Shown: one piece after another, positions 39,522 to 47,716 of the stretch | Numbering within the stretch: the first letter of the stretch is position 1 | How the letters are laid out: every line of letters begins with the position of its first letter | Source: Candidatus Microbacterium phytovorans | Lineage (GTDB): Bacteria > Actinomycetota > Actinomycetes > Actinomycetales > Microbacteriaceae | Length of the DNA: 64,000 nucleotides | NCBI GenBank assembly: GCA_029202445.1 | Contig: CP119321.1 | Span: 1,054,001-1,118,000 of the forward strand | Reading direction: 5' to 3' | The notes under the pieces: model-generated | The model's input: only the letters and a program-made list of their open reading frames with translations | What the model was told of the DNA's origin: nothing | The model's database searches: none | Program-made: the position numbers and the translations under genes

Positions 39522-39736
39522 TGCCCATCATCATCAACCTCGACGTCGAGCTCGCGAAGAAGAAGATGTCCGTCGGAGACTTCGCCGCGGCGATCGACAT
39601 CACCCCCGCCAATGTCTCGGTCCTCAAGAACGGGCGCGCGAAAGCCGTGCGGTTCACCACCCTCGACGCGATCTGCCGAGTGCTGGAGTGCCAACCCGGC
39701 GACATCCTGCAGTGGGTTCCGGAGGGGGACGAATGA
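39521..39736 (+). CDS. XRE/Cro-type HTH regulator, 71 aa
   Basis: Single-domain Cro/C1-type HTH (ELAKKKMSVGDFAAAIDITP, ANVSVLKNGRAKAVRF, ICRVLECQPGDILQWVPEG). The gene overlaps the stop of DUF2975 upstream and, by 4 bp, the start of the giant membrane protein downstream, so all three are co-translated. Likely autoregulator of this unit. Confidence 0.92.
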   Translation: MPIIINLDVELAKKKMSVGDFAAAIDITPANVSVLKNGRAKAVRFTTLDAICRVLECQPGDILQWVPEGDE

Positions 39737-42700
39737 GCGTCGCACGATCCGCGACGCCGTCGTGGAGCGAGATCGCCGTCACACGACTGCGGGATGCCGA
39801 GACCTGCCCGGTCTGCGGGCTCGGCAGGCTCAGCGCCGGCAGGTGCCCGGCGTGCGGCGCAGAGCTCTCGACCGCCATCGGCACCGACCTGTGGAACGCC
39901 TCCCTGGCCGCCGCCGATGCGCTCGCCCGCAGGGAGGACCTGCGCCGCCGCGTGCCGCGGACGCCGGTGGCCCCCGCGCAGCCGCCGCTCGTCCGAACGA
40001 CGGACGCCACGCAGTCCGCCGCAGGAATGTCGTCACCGCGACCCCCCGGCATCCCCGCGCCGCAGGTCGCTCCACGCGGCAACACGTCGGTGCAGTCGCT
40101 GCTGGCGATCGCCGGCGCCGGACTGTTCGCGGTCGCGGCCATCGTCTTCACGTTCTTCAACCCCGATCTGCGCGACCACGCGACGCGCAGCATCGTCACC
40201 CTCGTCGTCACCGCCGTCTTCCTCGTCGGCGCCCGGATGCTGGCGCGACGCCGACTCCGCGCCTCAGCCGAGGCGGTCGGTGCCCTCGGAATGGTGTTCG
40301 TCGCGCTCGACGTCTACGCGTTCGCCGGCTTCGCTCCCGCGCACGTGAGCGGGTGGGTGTTCGCGGGCATCGGCACGATCGTCGCGGCCCTCGTCATGAT
40401 CGCCGTCGGTGCCCGCGTCGGCATCCGCAGCTGGGTGGCCGTCTCCGTTCTCGGCCTCGCCTTTGCACCCGCCATGCTCGGCGCTGCGGAGTCCGATGCC
40501 GTCGCATGCGTCGCGGGCTGGCTGACGACCATGGCCGCCGGGCTCGCGCTCGTGCGCGTGTCACGCCGCCTCGAAACGTCGATGGGGCGCCCCCTGCGGG
40601 CAGAGCGTCGGGCGCTCACCGTCGTCCAGCTCATCGCGCTCGCGGCGAGTGCGCTCACTGTCTTCTCCGCAGGCGTGATGGGCGTCGCACCGTTCCTGTG
40701 GCTCGCCGCGGGTGCTGCCGCAGCCGCTGCGGCGGTGGCGCGACTCTCGGCGCAGCGTGTCGCACCCGCACTGTGGTCGTTCCTCTCCGGTGGTGCCGCA
40801 ACGATCGCGTCGACGGCAACGGCCCTCGCCCTCATCGAACCGCTCGCGCTTCCCGACGCACTCTCTCCTGCCTTCCTCACGGGCGGCCCGCTCGCGGGCT
40901 TCCTGCTCGTGACGGCGGTGCGTCCCCCGCGCTCGCGACGGCGACGCACGGCGGGCACGGCTGGCGCCCTGGTGGTCGTCGTCCCGGCGGTGCTCGCCGT
41001 CGTGTCGTCGGCGGCCACCTCGACCCTGCTCACCACCGCCTCCGTCATCCCGGCCTTCCGCGAGGGTCTCCCGGGTGGCGGCAGTGGCGAAGCGCTGAGC
41101 GCAGCCGTCGGGGCCGTCGTCGGCCTCGGGGTGGCGGCCGCGGGCTTCCTCGTCCACGCCAGAGCGACGGCGACCGCGCGCGTCGGAGCGCACGGGTCGG
41201 CGGTCGTCGCGGCCTGGATCGCTGCCGCTGGGGTCGTCGCCGTCGCCGGCCTGCCCTTCCCGGAGGCCGCGACCACCGCACTGGTCGCTCTCGGCGTCGT
41301 GGCGGCCGTCGCACTCACCGTGAAGGTCGCCGGGCGAGCACTCGTCCCGACGACGCGGGTGCCGCTCCTGCTGGGTGGTCACGGGGCACTCGTCCTGGCC
41401 GCAATAGCGTCGTGGCACTCGTCCGTGCTCGCCGTCACGCTCGCCGCGGGCGTGCTCGGGGCCGTCACTCTGCTCGCCCGCACCGTGCCGGTATCCGCGC
41501 GCTGGGTCTACGTCGGCGCCGGGTACGCGTACGCGCTGACCGTCGCCGCAGCCGGCTTCGAGCTGCTGGGCCTGCCCGACACCGCGGTGCTGAGTCTCAC
41601 GACGTCCGTCGGCGCGGTGATCGCGATCGTGTCGACGTTCCTCCGCGTCGTGCCCGTGCGCACCTGGTGGACGATCCTCGCGGTCACCTCCGTTCCATTC
41701 GCGATCGGCATCCTTCAGGTCGTGCGGGAACGCAGCGGGTGGACGGCGCTGTCGACGGGACTCATCTTCCTCCTCGCGCTGGCGCTGGTGGTCACACGCC
41801 GTCCCGGACTCGTCGCGGGGCTCCGCGCCGCGTGCGCCGCCCTCCTCGTGCCGTCGCTGTCGGTCGTCGTGATCTGTCTCGGGGCCCAGGTGCTGAGTGT
41901 GAGCGCGTCACCCATCACGCTCCCCGTGATCGCCGTCATCGTCGCTCTCACCCTGCCGACCACCGACATGGCTGCCGCCCTGCTCGGCCGTCGAGGCATG
42001 GCGGCAGCGGAGGCTACGCTCGTTCGCGTCGCGCTCGAGGCATCCGCTCTGCTCACGGGCGCGCTGGCTGTTGCGCTCGCGCTCGTCCGGGATGCCGCGG
42101 GCCTGCCCACCGCGGTCGCGGTGCTCGTCATCCTCGCCGCGGGGGCGGCCGCCGGCGCCCTCACCACGCGGCACGTCAGGCTCTGGTGGGTCGCCGCCGC
42201 GGCGGCGACGGGGGCGATGTGGTCGGTGTGGCGCATCGCCGAGATCGACCTCCTCGAGCCCTACGTACTGCCACCGGCGCTCGGCGCGGTGCTCGTGGGC
42301 ACGATCCTGACGGCTCGCGGACGCCCGGCCGTCGCCCTCGTGGCGAGCGGCATCGGCGTCGCGATCGCGCCGAGCCTCGTCGCGCTCGCCGTGAGCGGAG
42401 CGGGCTGGCGGATGGCGGGACTCCTCGCGGCCTCGCTCGCCCTGTACCTCGCCGCCGAGCGTGCCCGCCGTGCGGCGCGCCTCTCCGCGCTGCGCGTACC
42501 CGTTCTCGCCGGCGCGCTGCTGGCTGCCGCTTCCGGCCCGGTCGAGTCGGTCAGGCTCGGTGCGGGACTCGACGCCGTGCCGACGGGCTGGCATCCGGTT
42601 GTGCTCGGCCTCGGCCTCTCGATTACCGGCGGCCTTCTCGCGCTCGTCGCGGGGCGATCGCTCGCGCGTGAGATCCCGGACGTGCGACGGTGGCGCGAGC

Positions 42701-43407
42701 GATGGGTCCTCGCGCCCGCGGCGCTCTTCGTCGCCGGTGGGGCATGGCCCCTCATCTCCGACGACTGGCTGTCGATCTGGGCGATATGGGCGCTTCTCCT
42801 CGCCCTCCTCGTTGCCGTCGTCGGCATCGCGATCCGCGTGCGCCGGAGCCCGGCCGGCATCCTGCCTCCCGTCTGGTTCCTCTTCGCTCTCGCGTTCACG
42901 ACCGCGGTCGTCGCGTGGAGCCCCCGGGAGCTGCGCGTCGAGTGGTTCTCGCTGCCACTCGGGACAGCCCTCCTGATCGCCGGCGCCGCGCATCTGGACC
43001 GCGCACCCGTGCCGGAGCGAGGAACCTTGACCTCCTGGCCCGCCCGCTGGGTCGGTTCGTGGCCGCTGCTCGCGCCGGGACTCATCACGATCATGAGCGC
43101 GTCGATCCTGGCGACCTTCACGGATCCGCTCACCTGGCGGGCGATCCTCGTCATCGTGATGGCTCTCGCCGCGATCCTGATCGGTGCCCGGTGGCGGCTG
43201 TCCGCCCCGTTCCTCCTCGGCATCGCCGTGCTGCCCATCGAGAACGTGTCCGCGTTCGCCGTGCAGATCGGCCGGGGGATCGCGTCGATGCCGTGGTGGA
43301 TCACGCTCGCCGTCGTCGGCGCCGTCCTCCTGATCATCGCGGTCTCGTACGAACGGCGCGCCGGCGAGGCCGAGGGAATCGGAGCGCGGTTGCGAGACCT
43401 GCGGTGA
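39733..43407 (+). CDS. Giant polytopic membrane protein (SCO7613-like)
   Basis: 1224 residues. A short N-terminal zinc ribbon (CPVCGLGRLSAG, then RCPACGAEL, about 22-45) and a Pro-rich linker precede roughly 30 or more hydrophobic segments from about residue 115 to the end. Matches the layout of large actinobacterial membrane proteins named for Streptomyces SCO7613; no enzyme motif is visible. Translationally coupled to the XRE regulator (ATGA overlap). It may scaffold or transport an envelope component. Confidence 0.75.
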   Translation: MSVARSATPSWSEIAVTRLRDAETCPVCGLGRLSAGRCPACGAELSTAIGTDLWNASLAAADALARREDLRRRVPRTPVAPAQPPLVRTTDATQSAAGMSSPRPPGIPAPQVAPRGNTSVQSLLAIAGAGLFAVAAIVFTFFNPDLRDHATRSIVTLVVTAVFLVGARMLARRRLRASAEAVGALGMVFVALDVYAFAGFAPAHVSGWVFAGIGTIVAALVMIAVGARVGIRSWVAVSVLGLAFAPAMLGAAESDAVACVAGWLTTMAAGLALVRVSRRLETSMGRPLRAERRALTVVQLIALAASALTVFSAGVMGVAPFLWLAAGAAAAAAAVARLSAQRVAPALWSFLSGGAATIASTATALALIEPLALPDALSPAFLTGGPLAGFLLVTAVRPPRSRRRRTAGTAGALVVVVPAVLAVVSSAATSTLLTTASVIPAFREGLPGGGSGEALSAAVGAVVGLGVAAAGFLVHARATATARVGAHGSAVVAAWIAAAGVVAVAGLPFPEAATTALVALGVVAAVALTVKVAGRALVPTTRVPLLLGGHGALVLAAIASWHSSVLAVTLAAGVLGAVTLLARTVPVSARWVYVGAGYAYALTVAAAGFELLGLPDTAVLSLTTSVGAVIAIVSTFLRVVPVRTWWTILAVTSVPFAIGILQVVRERSGWTALSTGLIFLLALALVVTRRPGLVAGLRAACAALLVPSLSVVVICLGAQVLSVSASPITLPVIAVIVALTLPTTDMAAALLGRRGMAAAEATLVRVALEASALLTGALAVALALVRDAAGLPTAVAVLVILAAGAAAGALTTRHVRLWWVAAAAATGAMWSVWRIAEIDLLEPYVLPPALGAVLVGTILTARGRPAVALVASGIGVAIAPSLVALAVSGAGWRMAGLLAASLALYLAAERARRAARLSALRVPVLAGALLAAASGPVESVRLGAGLDAVPTGWHPVVLGLGLSITGGLLALVAGRSLAREIPDVRRWRERWVLAPAALFVAGGAWPLISDDWLSIWAIWALLLALLVAVVGIAIRVRRSPAGILPPVWFLFALAFTTAVVAWSPRELRVEWFSLPLGTALLIAGAAHLDRAPVPERGTLTSWPARWVGSWPLLAPGLITIMSASILATFTDPLTWRAILVIVMALAAILIGARWRLSAPFLLGIAVLPIENVSAFAVQIGRGIASMPWWITLAVVGAVLLIIAVSYERRAGEAEGIGARLRDLR

Positions 43408-43447
43408 GACGGGCTCACGAGCGCCCGTGCGGGCGAGCGCGCGCGGA

Positions 43448-44212
43448 TCAGCGAGCCGTCCAACCTCCGTCCATCGTGTAGCTGGCTCCCGTCACCATCC
43501 CGGATCGGTCGGAGGCCAGCCACGCGGCCAGGGCAGCGACTTCTTCGGGTTCGATGAGCCGCTTCACGGCCGACTCCGTCAGCATGATGCGGGAGACGAC
43601 GTCGGACTCGGGGATGCCGTGCACGGCGGCCTGGTCGGCGATCTGCTGCTCGACCAGCGGCGTGCGCACGTAGGCGGGGTTGATGCAGTTGCTCGTGACG
43701 CCGTGGGGGCCACCCTCCAGGGCTGCGGTCTTGGACAGCCCCTCCAGCGCGTGCTTCGCGGAGACATATGCCGACTTGAACGGGCTCGCGCGCAAGCCGT
43801 GTGCGCTCGAGATGTTGATGATGCGTCCCCATCCCCGCTCGTACATCGCCGGCAGCGCCGACCGAATGAGGAGGAACGGCGACTCCACCATCAAGCGATG
43901 CATGAAGCGCCAACGGTCCGGATCGAAATCCTCCAGCGGCGCGACCGTCTGCACCCCCGCATTGTTGACGAGGATGTCGACATCCAGGCGGAGATCCTCC
44001 AGGGCAGCGGTGTCGGAGAGGTCGACGGTCCACGCCTTCCCGCCGATTGCGTCAGCGGCGGCCTGCGCGGCTTCGGCTTGGCGGTCGGCGACCGTGACCT
44101 CCGCGCCGCGCGCAGCGAACTCGCGGGCGATGGCCAGCCCGATACCGCTCGCTCCCCCGGTCACGAGGGCCGTCCGACCGGTGAGGTCGTCTCCTCGAGT
44201 GGTCTCCGGCAT
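43448..44212 (-). CDS. 3-hydroxybutyrate dehydrogenase (SDR family)
   Basis: 254-residue short-chain dehydrogenase interconverting 3-hydroxybutyrate and acetoacetate with NAD. Motifs: TALVTGGASGIGLAIAREFA, NNAGVQTVAPLEDF, RIINISSAHGL, and catalytic YVSAKHA; the substrate loop VRTPLVEQQI is typical of bacterial BDH. ATG 44212 follows CAGGAGACGGGG. Links functionally with the CoA-transferase/thiolase operon about 6 kb away. Confidence 0.92.
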   Translation of the reverse strand: MPETTRGDDLTGRTALVTGGASGIGLAIAREFAARGAEVTVADRQAEAAQAAADAIGGKAWTVDLSDTAALEDLRLDVDILVNNAGVQTVAPLEDFDPDRWRFMHRLMVESPFLLIRSALPAMYERGWGRIINISSAHGLRASPFKSAYVSAKHALEGLSKTAALEGGPHGVTSNCINPAYVRTPLVEQQIADQAAVHGIPESDVVSRIMLTESAVKRLIEPEEVAALAAWLASDRSGMVTGASYTMDGGWTAR

Positions 44213-44300
44213 CCCCGTCTCCTGTTCTGCGCTGGTTGCGGCGATTCCGCCGGTGCCATGCTGGGCGCTGCGCACCGACGATGTCAACGCGTCCGTTTAG

Positions 44301-44326
44301 ATACCTCGGGTATATACTTTAGGTAT
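44301..44326 (+). promoter_or_regulatory. MarR operator and leaderless promoter
   Basis: ATACC-TCG-GGTAT (44301-44313) is a dyad; TATACT at 44313-44318 is a -10 box that ends 6 bases before the marR ATG (44325), implying a leaderless mRNA. A second GGTAT half-site ends at the ATG. Confidence 0.6.
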
Positions 44327-44756
44327 GCAACAGACGGACGACCTCCTGCGCCTGCTCCTAGGCGCCCACGCGCTCACACGCATCGCGTCGCTCGAGACGA
44401 GGAGCGATGCCCCCGCGGCCCAGTGGCGCACTCTCGCACTCCTTCGCGACCACGGTCCGCAGCGCCTCGGAGACCTCGCCACCCTCAGCAGAGTGACGCA
44501 GCCCGGCATGACGCGACTGGCGACCCAGATGGCGGATGCCGGTCTCATCGCACGCTCCGCCGACGCGCACGACTCGCGGGTGAGCATCCTGTCGCTCACG
44601 CCGGCGGGTGCCGCCGCACTCGATGGCTGGCTCACGCTCCTCGGCGAGACCCTCGCGCCTCGCTTCGAGGCCCTCGGCGAAGAGGATCGCGCCGTGCTCC
44701 GCCGCGCCGCCGACATCCTCACCGCCGTCGCCGCGCCGCTGGCGGTCTCTCGATGA
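44325..44756 (+). CDS. MarR-family regulator
   Basis: 143 residues with a winged HTH (LRDHGPQRLGDLATLSRVTQ, MTRLATQMADAGLIARSADA, HDSRVSILSLTPAG). Its stop overlaps the MFS start by 4 bp; the two form a regulator-efflux operon likely induced by a small aromatic or drug ligand. Confidence 0.92.
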   Translation: MQQTDDLLRLLLGAHALTRIASLETRSDAPAAQWRTLALLRDHGPQRLGDLATLSRVTQPGMTRLATQMADAGLIARSADAHDSRVSILSLTPAGAAALDGWLTLLGETLAPRFEALGEEDRAVLRRAADILTAVAAPLAVSR

Positions 44757-45982
44757 GCGCCGGCACCAGCGTCGGAAGCGTCTGGCGGCAGCCCGCCCAG
44801 GTGTGGGCCGTCGCGTTCGCGAGCGTCGTCGCCTTCATGGGCATCGGACTCGTCGACCCGATCCTCCCCGCCATCGCGGAGTCGCTGGAGGCGACCCCCG
44901 TGGAGACCGAGCTCCTCTTCACGAGCTACCTCGTCGTCACCGGCCTCGCCATGCTCGTCACGAGCTGGATCTCCAGTCGCATCGGAGCGAAGGCCACGAT
45001 GCTCGCCGGGCTCGCACTCATCGTCGTCTTCGCGCTCCTGTGCGCACTGTCGGGGTCGGTGGATGCCGTCATCGGCTTCCGGGCCGGGTGGGGACTCGGC
45101 AACGCCCTCTTCATCTCGACCGCTCTCGCCACCATCGTCGGCGCCGCGTCCGGTGGGAGCGCGGCCGCGATCGTGCTCTACGAGGCGGCCCTCGGCCTCG
45201 GCATCGCCATCGGTCCGCTCCTGGGGGGATTTCTCGGCGAGATCAGCTGGCGCGGACCGTTCTTCGGCGTCGTCGCCCTCATGGCGATCGCCTTCATCAC
45301 CGTGAGCCTGCTCCTGCGCACGCCCCCGGAGAAGCGCACCCCCATTCCGCTGTCGGCACCGCTGCGCGCTCTGCGGATCCCGTCGCTCGCCGTGCTCGCC
45401 ATCGCGGCGCTGTTCTACAACATCGGGTTCTTCGTGCTGCTCGCCTTCTCCCCGTTCCCGCTCGGCTTCGGCGCGATGGGCATCGGGCTCACCTTCTTCG
45501 GGTGGGGCGTGGCGCTGGCCGTCACGAGCGTCTGGGTCGCGCCGCTCCTGCTGCGGCGTTGGCGGCGGACCACAGCCATGCTCGTCGTGCTGCCGCTCCT
45601 GGCGCTCGATCTGATCGCGGCGGCGCTCGTCGTCGACAGCCCCACGGGCCTGGTCGTCTGCATCGTGATCGGAGGACTCCTCCTCGGCCTGATGAACACG
45701 ATCCTCACCGAGTCGGTCATGGAGGCCACCGACCTTCCCCGCTCGGTCGCCAGCTCCGCCTACTCGGCGGTGCGATTCCTCGGCGGAGCGGCGGCGCCGC
45801 CCCTCGCCGCTCTCCTGTGGCACGCCTGCGGTGCGGCCGTACCGTTCGTTTTCGCCGCGGCATCCGTGCTCGTCTCGGCCGGCGTCATCGCGCTCGGACG
45901 GCGCGCGCTCCGTCGCGTCGATGCGCGCGAAGCCGACCTGGGCGACGAAGCGGCGTCGATCCTCGTGGGTGACGCGTCCTGA
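44753..45982 (+). CDS. MFS drug transporter (12-helix)
   Basis: 409 residues, 12 predicted helices, beginning VWAVAFASVVAFMGIGLVDP and with an MFS motif ISSRIGAKATMLAGL. DHA1-like drug exporters share this start. Cotranscribed with marR. ATG 44753; the much longer upstream reading frame is spurious. Confidence 0.92.
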   Translation: MSAGTSVGSVWRQPAQVWAVAFASVVAFMGIGLVDPILPAIAESLEATPVETELLFTSYLVVTGLAMLVTSWISSRIGAKATMLAGLALIVVFALLCALSGSVDAVIGFRAGWGLGNALFISTALATIVGAASGGSAAAIVLYEAALGLGIAIGPLLGGFLGEISWRGPFFGVVALMAIAFITVSLLLRTPPEKRTPIPLSAPLRALRIPSLAVLAIAALFYNIGFFVLLAFSPFPLGFGAMGIGLTFFGWGVALAVTSVWVAPLLLRRWRRTTAMLVVLPLLALDLIAAALVVDSPTGLVVCIVIGGLLLGLMNTILTESVMEATDLPRSVASSAYSAVRFLGGAAAPPLAALLWHACGAAVPFVFAAASVLVSAGVIALGRRALRRVDAREADLGDEAASILVGDAS

Positions 45983-45990
45983 CGGTCCGC

Positions 45991-46080
45991 GCACACGACG
46001 AAGGCCCCGGACTCCTCCGGGCGCACGACGAAGGCCCCGGACTCCTCCGGGCGCACGACGAAGGCCCCGGATTTCTCCGG
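45991..46080. repeat. Three tandem 30-bp terminator-like repeats
   Basis: Units at 45991-46020, 46021-46050 and 46051-46080 each read GCRCACGACGAAGGCCCCGG followed by AYTYCTCCGG. The first two are identical except for one base; the third differs at two positions (ATTT instead of ACTC). Each contains a CCCCGG...CCGGG hairpin. They lie directly after the MFS stop and before the tRNA-Lys terminator. No spacers, so not a CRISPR. Confidence 0.9.
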
Positions 46081-46086
46081 GGCCTT
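46061..46086 (-). terminator. Terminator after tRNA-Lys / MFS operon
   Basis: Hairpin AAGGCCCCGGA...TCCGGGGCCTT formed by the last repeat unit plus the next six bases, about 8 bp beyond the tRNA-Lys 3' end. It can also serve the convergent MFS operon. Confidence 0.8.
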
Positions 46087-46093
46087 CTGCCTG

Positions 46094-46166
46094 TGCACCC
46101 CCTGGGACTCGAACCCAGAACCCACTGATTAAGAGTCAGTTGCTCTGCCGATTGAGCTAGAGGTGC
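46094..46166 (-). tRNA. tRNA-Lys (anticodon CTT)
   Basis: 73-nt minus-strand tRNA. The acceptor pairs GCACCTC with GGGGTGC, the anticodon stem ACTGA/TCAGT flanks CTCTTAA with CTT at 34-36, and the T-arm reads CTGGGTTCGAGTCCCAG. CCA is not encoded. Confidence 0.95.
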
Positions 46167-46261
46167 AGGCTGCTCGCCACGAGGCGAACCGAGGGTCAAC
46201 GTTACCATCCCGATGCCGTCTCTCGCCAATCGAGGCGGGAACGCCGCGTATCCTGGATGCC

Positions 46262-47086
46262 GTGACCTCCCCCACTTCGACGCCCTCCTGGAACGCGCCG
46301 TACACCGGGGACCTGTCCGACGATCTGGCGCTCGCTCTACGGCTGGCCGACGCGGCCGACGCGGCAGCCATGGCACGGTTCGATGCGCGCGATCTCGACG
46401 TGCGCATGAAGGCCGACGACACCCACGTGACCGAGGCCGATCTCACGACCGAGGAGGCGATCCGCGCGATCCTCGGCGCGGAGCGCCCCGACGACGGCGT
46501 GCTGGGTGAGGAGTTCGGATCGAGCGGGGCGAACCGCCGGCAGTGGATCGTCGACCCGATCGACGGCACCGCGAACTACCTCAAGGGCATTCCCATGTGG
46601 ACGACGCTGATCGCCCTCGCGATCGACGGCGTCCCTCGCGTGGGCGTCGCCAGCCAGCCCGCCCTCGGCCGCCGCTGGTGGGCGGCCTCCGGTCTCGGCG
46701 CGTGGACGGACACGCCGTCGGGTCCGCGCCGGTTGCGGGTGTCGACCGTTTCCGACATCGCCTCGGCGAGCGTGAGCTTTCAGAGCATCACGCAGTGGGA
46801 TGACGTGGGTCGCGTCGACGATCTCCTTCGCCTCTCGCGGGCGGTGTGGCGCGATCGCGGCTACGGTGATGCATGGCCGTACATGCTGCTCGCCGAGGGA
46901 CGGCTGGAGTTCGTCGCCGAGTTCGATGTCAAGGAGTACGACATCGCCGCGCTCGTACCCATCGTCACGGAGGCCGGCGGCCGCTTCACCGACATCGACG
47001 GCGCAGACTCTCTGACCTCCCGGTCGTCGTTGGCCACCAACGGCATCCTCCACGACGATTTCCTCTCCCTCATCCGCCCCCGCTGA
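46262..47086 (+). CDS. hisN: Histidinol-phosphatase, inositol-monophosphatase family
   Basis: 274 residues from GTG 46262. Metal motifs: GVLGEEFGSSG, WIVDPIDGTANYLKG and the C-terminal KEYDIAALVPIVTEAGG. Actinobacterial HisN, which removes phosphate from L-histidinol phosphate, has this form; an inositol phosphatase role is the alternative. No ribosome-binding site before GTG, so possibly leaderless. No other his gene in the window. Confidence 0.85.
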   Translation: MTSPTSTPSWNAPYTGDLSDDLALALRLADAADAAAMARFDARDLDVRMKADDTHVTEADLTTEEAIRAILGAERPDDGVLGEEFGSSGANRRQWIVDPIDGTANYLKGIPMWTTLIALAIDGVPRVGVASQPALGRRWWAASGLGAWTDTPSGPRRLRVSTVSDIASASVSFQSITQWDDVGRVDDLLRLSRAVWRDRGYGDAWPYMLLAEGRLEFVAEFDVKEYDIAALVPIVTEAGGRFTDIDGADSLTSRSSLATNGILHDDFLSLIRPR

Positions 47087-47099
47087 CCCGGAGCACGCC

Positions 47100-47699
47100 T
47101 TGACCGTTCGTCGCTCGCCCCGCCTCGCCCTGACGACCCTGCTCGCTCTCACCGTCGCGTTCGCCGCGGCCGGGTGCGCGCCGACGCCCTCCGGAACGCC
47201 CGCCGACCCGGGTGCACAGCCGTCGGCTCCCGCGGGTCCCACCGAACCGGGTTCGACGCCGACGCCCACGGTGACCGTGCCCGCCGTCGACCCCGCCGAT
47301 GTCACGTGCGAGAACCTGATCGGCGCCGACCTGGTCGAAGAGCTCACGGAGCAGGGGTGGACGCCGCGCGAAGACCCGTTCATCATCGGCGATCTGGAGC
47401 TGGCCGACGGCACGTCCTGCACGTGGGGCGACTTCGAGCAGGCGACCGGCGACGACCTGTTGCTCTTCGGCTGGTCGCCCATCACCGCCGACGAGGCATC
47501 CTCCGCGCAGGCCGCGCTCGAGTCGGAGGGCTGGCTGCGCGAAGAGGGCGCAGAGGGCGTGTACCTCACGGAGGATCCGTCACAGGCGATCGCCGTCGAC
47601 GAGGACGGCTACGGCATGACCTACCTCTTCGGCGACGGGTGGGTCACCGTCTCCGACACCAAGCAGGGACTGATCCTCATCGAGCGCCCGGGCGCCTGA
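47100..47699 (+). CDS. Putative lipoprotein, unknown function
   Basis: 199 residues starting at TTG 47100 after CCCGGAGCACGCC. Lipoprotein signal (LALTTLLALTVAFAAAGC, Cys26), then a Pro/Thr-rich linker to about residue 65 and a small globular domain with one likely disulfide (C70, C103). Resembles secreted or surface-bound lipoproteins with a C-terminal domain of unknown function. Follows hisN by 13 bp and precedes the amine oxidase by 17. Confidence 0.8.
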   Translation: MTVRRSPRLALTTLLALTVAFAAAGCAPTPSGTPADPGAQPSAPAGPTEPGSTPTPTVTVPAVDPADVTCENLIGADLVEELTEQGWTPREDPFIIGDLELADGTSCTWGDFEQATGDDLLLFGWSPITADEASSAQAALESEGWLREEGAEGVYLTEDPSQAIAVDEDGYGMTYLFGDGWVTVSDTKQGLILIERPGA

Positions 47700-47716
47700 C
47701 GACGAAAGCGGGAATC

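Noticed and set aside
39612-42671. 1019-codon ORF overlapping the giant membrane protein
   Set aside because: Out-of-frame shadow rich in Arg/Pro/Gly; the true frame has zinc ribbon and membrane helices and is coupled to the XRE gene.
45991-46080. Possible CRISPR array
   Set aside because: Tandem units have no spacers between them, each forms a terminator hairpin, and no cas gene is nearby.
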